Positions 60,688 through 64,000 of a DNA stretch of 64,000 nt are shown here, in pieces. Numbering within the stretch: position 1 is the first letter of the stretch; every line of letters begins with the position of its first letter. The stretch lies in NCBI RefSeq assembly GCF_004963255.1, contig NZ_SUGA01000017.1:32680-96679 (forward strand), read 5' to 3'. The notes beneath the pieces are model-generated. The model made no database searches. It saw nothing but the letters and a program-made list of their open reading frames with translations, and was not told the origin of the DNA. Origin of the DNA: Mesorhizobium sp. (lineage in GTDB: Bacteria > Pseudomonadota > Alphaproteobacteria > Rhizobiales > Rhizobiaceae). The position numbers and the translations under genes are program-made.

Positions 60688-61215
60688 ATGAATGCGTTGA
60701 GACATGTAACCTTTGCAGCGGGCGTGGCATTGGCGCCGGTCGACGCCGGCGGCGCCGAACCGGCCGGTTGGCAGGCGCTTGCCGATGAGCTCGCTGTGAT
60801 CCGCGTTGCCGACGCCATCGACCGCGCGGTGGATGCGCAGGACTGGAAGCTGGCGCGCAGCTATTTCGCCGAGCGTGTCACCGCCGATTTCAGCAGCCTC
60901 TCCGGCCAGCCCGCGGCCAACATCGCCTCCGACGACCTGATCGGCGCCTGGGCGGGCAACCTCAAGGGCAGCAAGACCAGCCTGCATCTGCGCACCAACC
61001 ATCAGGTCGTGCTCGAAGCCGATGCCGCGACCGTCCGCTCCAACGGCTATGCCTGGAACCGGATGGAAGGCAATGGCGACCCGCTCTGGGAGGTCTGGGG
61101 GACCTATGAGCACCATTTGACGCGCTCGGCTGCCGGGTGGAAGGTCGATGGCTTCACCTTCCGCATGACGCATGACCGCGGCAATCCCTGGGTCAAGGCG
61201 ACCCCCGGCCAGTGA
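60688..61215 (+). CDS. Nuclear transport factor 2-like (SnoaL) exported protein
   Basis: 175 residues, starting MNALRHVTFAAGVALAPVDA, a possible but weak signal peptide. The rest is an NTF2/SnoaL-like fold with DAIDRAVDAQDWKLARSYFA, TADFSSLSGQPA, LIGAWAGNL and HLRTNHQVVLEADAATVRS. Such proteins bind or modify small hydrophobic compounds. AAGGAG seven bases before the ATG fixes the start. Stands 35 bases before the aldo-keto reductase gene, so the two may be expressed together. Confidence 0.85.
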   Translation: MNALRHVTFAAGVALAPVDAGGAEPAGWQALADELAVIRVADAIDRAVDAQDWKLARSYFAERVTADFSSLSGQPAANIASDDLIGAWAGNLKGSKTSLHLRTNHQVVLEADAATVRSNGYAWNRMEGNGDPLWEVWGTYEHHLTRSAAGWKVDGFTFRMTHDRGNPWVKATPGQ

Positions 61216-61250
61216 AACGCAGCACATCAGTTCAGAATCGGAAGACCACC

Positions 61251-62360
61251 ATGACCATGACCTATTACACGCTTGGCAACAGCGGGCTGCGCGTCAGCCG
61301 GCTGGCGCTCGGCACCATGACCTTCGGCACCGAATGGGGCTGGGGCGCGGACAGGGACACCGCCCGCGCCATGTTCGACGCCTATGTCGAAGTGGGCGGC
61401 AACTTCTTCGACACGGCCGATCTCTATACCGGCGGCACGGCCGAAACCTGGCTCGGCGAGTTCGTCGCCGAGCGTGGCCTGCGCGACAAGGCGGTGATCG
61501 CCACCAAATTCACCTTCAACTCGGAACCGGGTAACCCCAATGCCGGAGGCAATGGCCGCAAGAACATCATGCGTGCGGTGGATGCCTCCTTGAAGCGGCT
61601 CGGCACCGACTATATCGACCTTTACCTTCTGCATGTCTGGGACAGGGTCACGCCAGCCGAAGAGGTGCTCCGCACCCTGGATGACCTCGTACGCGCCGGC
61701 AAGGTGCGCCATATCGGCCTCTCTGACGTGCCGGCCTGGTATGCCGGCCGCGCCCAGGCGATCGCCGAATTGCGCGGCTATGAGCCGGTCTCGGCGCTGC
61801 AGCTCGAATACTCGCTCGCCGAGCGCGCCATCGAGCATGAATATGTGCCTTTCGCCGCCCGTCATGGCACCGGCATCATGGTGTGGAGCCCTTTGGCCAG
61901 CGGGCTGCTCAGCGGCAAATACAGGCCGACGCAAGCCGGGAATGCCGGCCGGCTCGACGGCTTCCGCAACACCACGCATCCCGGCTTCCAGAAGTTCAGT
62001 GACCGCAACTGGGCGATCGTGGCGGAGCTCGAGAAGGTGGCGGCTGAGCTTGGACGCAGCATGGCGCAGGTTGCGCTCAACTGGGTGGCGACGCAGCCGG
62101 GCGTCGCCTCCGTCATCCTCGGAGCAACCAAGCTCAACCAGCTCGAGGACAATCTCGGCGCGCTTGATTTTTCTATACCCGCCGAGCTTCGCGCGCGGCT
62201 GGAAAAGGTCAGCGCCACGCCCGCTCCGTTCCCGCATCCCTATTTCGGCTCCGAGATCCAGGTGCGGGTGACCGGCGGCGCGGTGACCGGCGACAAGCCG
62301 GCCGGCTATTCGCCTCCCGTCATCATCGAAGGCGAAGCGGTCAGCATCTCAAGCGACTGA
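61251..62360 (+). CDS. Aldo/keto reductase
   Basis: 369 residues, TIM-barrel NAD(P)H oxidoreductase of the YajO/Tas type. Catalytic Asp and Tyr-region (FFDTADLYTGG), Lys in VIATKFTFN, His in LYLLHVWDRV, and cofactor site near ILGATKLNQLEDNL are visible. ATG 61251 is used; ATG 61257 is possible, and an upstream in-frame GTG at 61212 overlaps the previous stop. Probably reduces an aldehyde or ketone and is controlled by the adjacent LysR (inference). Confidence 0.93.
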   Translation: MTMTYYTLGNSGLRVSRLALGTMTFGTEWGWGADRDTARAMFDAYVEVGGNFFDTADLYTGGTAETWLGEFVAERGLRDKAVIATKFTFNSEPGNPNAGGNGRKNIMRAVDASLKRLGTDYIDLYLLHVWDRVTPAEEVLRTLDDLVRAGKVRHIGLSDVPAWYAGRAQAIAELRGYEPVSALQLEYSLAERAIEHEYVPFAARHGTGIMVWSPLASGLLSGKYRPTQAGNAGRLDGFRNTTHPGFQKFSDRNWAIVAELEKVAAELGRSMAQVALNWVATQPGVASVILGATKLNQLEDNLGALDFSIPAELRARLEKVSATPAPFPHPYFGSEIQVRVTGGAVTGDKPAGYSPPVIIEGEAVSISSD

Positions 62361-62416
62361 TTGAAGAAGGGCAAAGATCAAAAGGCGGCAACTGACCGAA
62401 AAAGCCTGGAATTTTG

Positions 62417-62453
62417 CACGAGGGCGCGGCGTGACATCGCCGCGCCCTTCGTG
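62417..62453 (+). terminator. Long GC-rich hairpin after the aldo/keto reductase gene
   Basis: 15-bp arms CACGAGGGCGCGGCG (62417-62431) and CGCCGCGCCCTTCGTG (62438-62453, one extra base bulged), six-base loop TGACAT, no U-run. Separates the cassette from pyrH. Confidence 0.6.
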
Positions 62454-62544
62454 TATCGGGTCAACCCGTCATGACAGCATCGCCGGATGAAGCGGGGGCG
62501 GTTTTGCCTCCAAAATTGCCGCGCCGAGATTTTCGAGGATCAAG

Positions 62545-63267
62545 ATGACGGATAAGCCCCTCTATCGACGTGTCGTGCTGAAAGCTTCCGGCGAAGCGTT
62601 GATGGGCGAGCAGCATTTCGGCATCGACGTCTCGGTGGTCGACCGCATCGCCGCCGACATCGCCGAGGCGCGCGCGATGGGCGTTGAAGTGGGCGTCGTC
62701 ATCGGCGGCGGCAACATTTTTCGCGGCGTCGCCGTCGCCTCGAAGGGCGGCGACCGCGTCACCGGCGACCACATGGGCATGCTCGCCACCGTCATCAACT
62801 CGCTGGCGCTGCGCACCTCGCTGAACAAGATCGGCGTCGACGCTGTCGTGCTGTCGGCGATCGCCATGCCGGAGCTCTGCGAGAGCTTTTCCCAGCGCCA
62901 GGCGACCGCCTATATGAATCAGGGCAAGGTGGTCATCTTCGCCGGTGGCACCGGCAATCCGTTCTTCACCACCGATTCGGCCGCGGCCCTTCGCGCCGCC
63001 GAGATCGGCGCCGACGCGCTGTTCAAGGGCACGCAGGTCGACGGGGTTTATTCGGCAGATCCCAAGAAAGATCCGAACGCTGTCCGCTTCGATCGCATCA
63101 GCCACGCCGAAGTCATCAAACGCGGGCTTGCGATCATGGATACCGCCGCGATTGCACTTGCGCGCGAAAACAACATCCCGATAATCGTCTATTCGATCCA
63201 CGAAAAAGGTGGTTTCGGCGATATTCTGAGGGGCGGCGGCCATTGCACGGTCGTCACGGACAAGTAA
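62545..63267 (+). CDS. pyrH: UMP kinase
   Basis: 240 residues. Phosphorylates UMP to UDP as a hexamer, regulated by GTP and UTP in proteobacteria. Motifs: LKASGEALMG, GVVIGGGNIFRG, GTGNPFFTTDSAAALRAAEI and GVYSADPKKDP. GAGGA five bases before the ATG. Usually the gene after tsf in Alphaproteobacteria, but here a three-gene cassette lies between them. Confidence 0.98.
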   Translation: MTDKPLYRRVVLKASGEALMGEQHFGIDVSVVDRIAADIAEARAMGVEVGVVIGGGNIFRGVAVASKGGDRVTGDHMGMLATVINSLALRTSLNKIGVDAVVLSAIAMPELCESFSQRQATAYMNQGKVVIFAGGTGNPFFTTDSAAALRAAEIGADALFKGTQVDGVYSADPKKDPNAVRFDRISHAEVIKRGLAIMDTAAIALARENNIPIIVYSIHEKGGFGDILRGGGHCTVVTDK

Positions 63268-63357
63268 CAGGCCCCGGAATCCGTTAAGCGACTGCGGAAC
63301 CGCGAACCGAATAACGATAGAAACAGTGAACCCGGCGAACGGGTCGAGGAGATGATC

Positions 63358-63912
63358 ATGAGTGGCGAGTACGAAGACCTGAAGCGACGCATGGATGGGG
63401 CGATCGCCGCTTTCAAGCACGATCTGGCTTCGCTGCGCACCGGCCGCGCCTCCAGCAATTTGCTCGACGCCGTCCAGGTGCAGGCCTACGGAACGGCGAT
63501 GCCGATCAACCAAGTGGCCAACGTGTCCGTGCCGGAGCCGCGCATGATTTCGGTGTCGGTCTGGGACAAGTCGATGGTCAGCGCGGTGGATCGCGCCATC
63601 CGCGAGGCCAATCTGGGCTTCAACCCGATCGTCGATGGCACCACGCTGAGGATTCCGCTGCCCGAGCTCAACGAGCAGCGCCGCAAGGAGCTGGTCAAGA
63701 TCTCGCATGGTTACGCCGAGAATGCGCGCGTCGCGGTTCGCCATGTTCGCCGCGACGGCATGGATTTCCTCAAGAAGGCCGAGAAGGATGGCACCATCAG
63801 CGAGGACGATCAGCGCAAGCGCTCCGACCAGGTGCAGAAGCTGACCGACGAGATGATCAGCACGATCGATCACCTGCTTTCCGATAAGGAAGCTGAAATC
63901 ATGCAGGTTTAG
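63358..63912 (+). CDS. frr: Ribosome recycling factor
   Basis: 184 residues. Splits post-termination ribosomes with EF-G. Domain I three-helix bundle (KRRMDGAIAAFKHDLASLRT, GRASSNLLDAV) and domain II are normal. ATG 63358 (MSGEYEDLKRR) is preferred over ATG 63352 because GAGGAG ends directly before 63352 and six bases before 63358. Second gene of pyrH-frr-uppS. Confidence 0.97.
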   Translation: MSGEYEDLKRRMDGAIAAFKHDLASLRTGRASSNLLDAVQVQAYGTAMPINQVANVSVPEPRMISVSVWDKSMVSAVDRAIREANLGFNPIVDGTTLRIPLPELNEQRRKELVKISHGYAENARVAVRHVRRDGMDFLKKAEKDGTISEDDQRKRSDQVQKLTDEMISTIDHLLSDKEAEIMQV

Positions 63913-63942
63913 GGTCGGGCTTTCCGGCTCGAAAGCGAGATT

Positions 63943-64000
63943 ATGGCAACGCCCGCGCATGTCGCGATCATCATGGATGGAAACGGACGCTGGGCCAAGG
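63943..64000 (+). CDS. uppS: Undecaprenyl diphosphate synthase (3' end outside window)
   Basis: Only the first 19 codons are in view: MATPAHVAIIMDGNGRWAK. IIMDGNGRWAK is the catalytic first motif of cis-prenyltransferases, with the metal-binding Asp. The enzyme makes the C55 lipid carrier for peptidoglycan. Follows frr by 30 bases, the usual alphaproteobacterial order; the rest lies beyond the window. Confidence 0.93.
   Translation, partial: MATPAHVAIIMDGNGRWAK

Overview
The window is about 64 kb of GC-rich alphaproteobacterial chromosome, most likely Mesorhizobium or a close relative in the Hyphomicrobiales (Rhizobiales). This rests on gene content and order as I know them: a glpR-glpD-glpSTPQV-glpK glycerol locus, pyrB next to a degenerate dihydroorotase and then plsY-dprA, gatC-acetyltransferase-gatA, clpS-clpA, rpsB-tsf with pyrH-frr-uppS, a BA14K protein, EipB, DUF1489, and Rhizobiales-type intergenic repeats. 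No database search was possible; all family names come from reading the translations.

Layout. 1-3.8 kb: two cyclophilins, a small DMT transporter, then queA, a small overlapping gene and tgt (queuosine tRNA modification). 4-6.9 kb: an SDR lacking its catalytic lysine, a GT39-like membrane protein and a DUF4864 protein. 7-11.4 kb: an operon of circularly permuted ATP-grasp, alpha-E, transglutaminase and Anbu proteasome-type genes. 11.5-23.7 kb: an aromatic amino acid decarboxylase-like gene and the glycerol uptake and catabolism locus with repeated regulator half-sites. 23.8-24.6 kb: a BA14K gene and tRNA-Lys. 24.7-27.1 kb: a gene-poor patch with an unknown gene, a frameshifted gene and small ORFs, probably acquired or decaying. 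27.2-35.8 kb: a histidine-rich membrane protein, dprA, plsY, pyrX, pyrB, an AidB-like dehydrogenase, two small membrane proteins and ruvX. 35.9-45.2 kb: UPF0173, gatC-GNAT-gatA, YdcF, DUF599, sdaA, a HicB remnant, DUF1489, a J-like protein and a SPOR D,D-carboxypeptidase. 45.4-50.8 kb: phasin, clpS, clpA, a CPT-like kinase and AzlCD. 50.8-57.6 kb: HIT, an LtaS-like sulfatase, DUF482, glycerophosphodiesterase, RidA, EipB, DUF4031 and LysE. 57.6-64 kb: rpsB-tsf and pyrH-frr-uppS, interrupted by a LysR/NTF2/aldo-keto reductase cassette.

How the genes work together. The glycerol locus forms a complete route: GlpV binds the substrate, GlpPQ with GlpST import it, GlpK phosphorylates it, GlpD oxidises it, and GlpR probably represses through TTTCG-type half-sites. 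ClpS and ClpA form an N-degron proteolysis pair. GatC and GatA are two of the three amidotransferase subunits. RpsB, Tsf, PyrH, Frr and UppS are the usual translation/envelope block.

Most notable are several enzymes that have lost key residues (Tgt zinc ligands, SDR lysine, dihydroorotase ligands, J-protein HPD, one ATPase site of GlpST), a phasin promoter whose spacer is a palindrome, 11-bp phased repeats before glpD, the Anbu cluster, and a membrane protein with six conserved-looking histidines. I found no CRISPR array, prophage, insertion sequence or obviously new multi-gene defence system.
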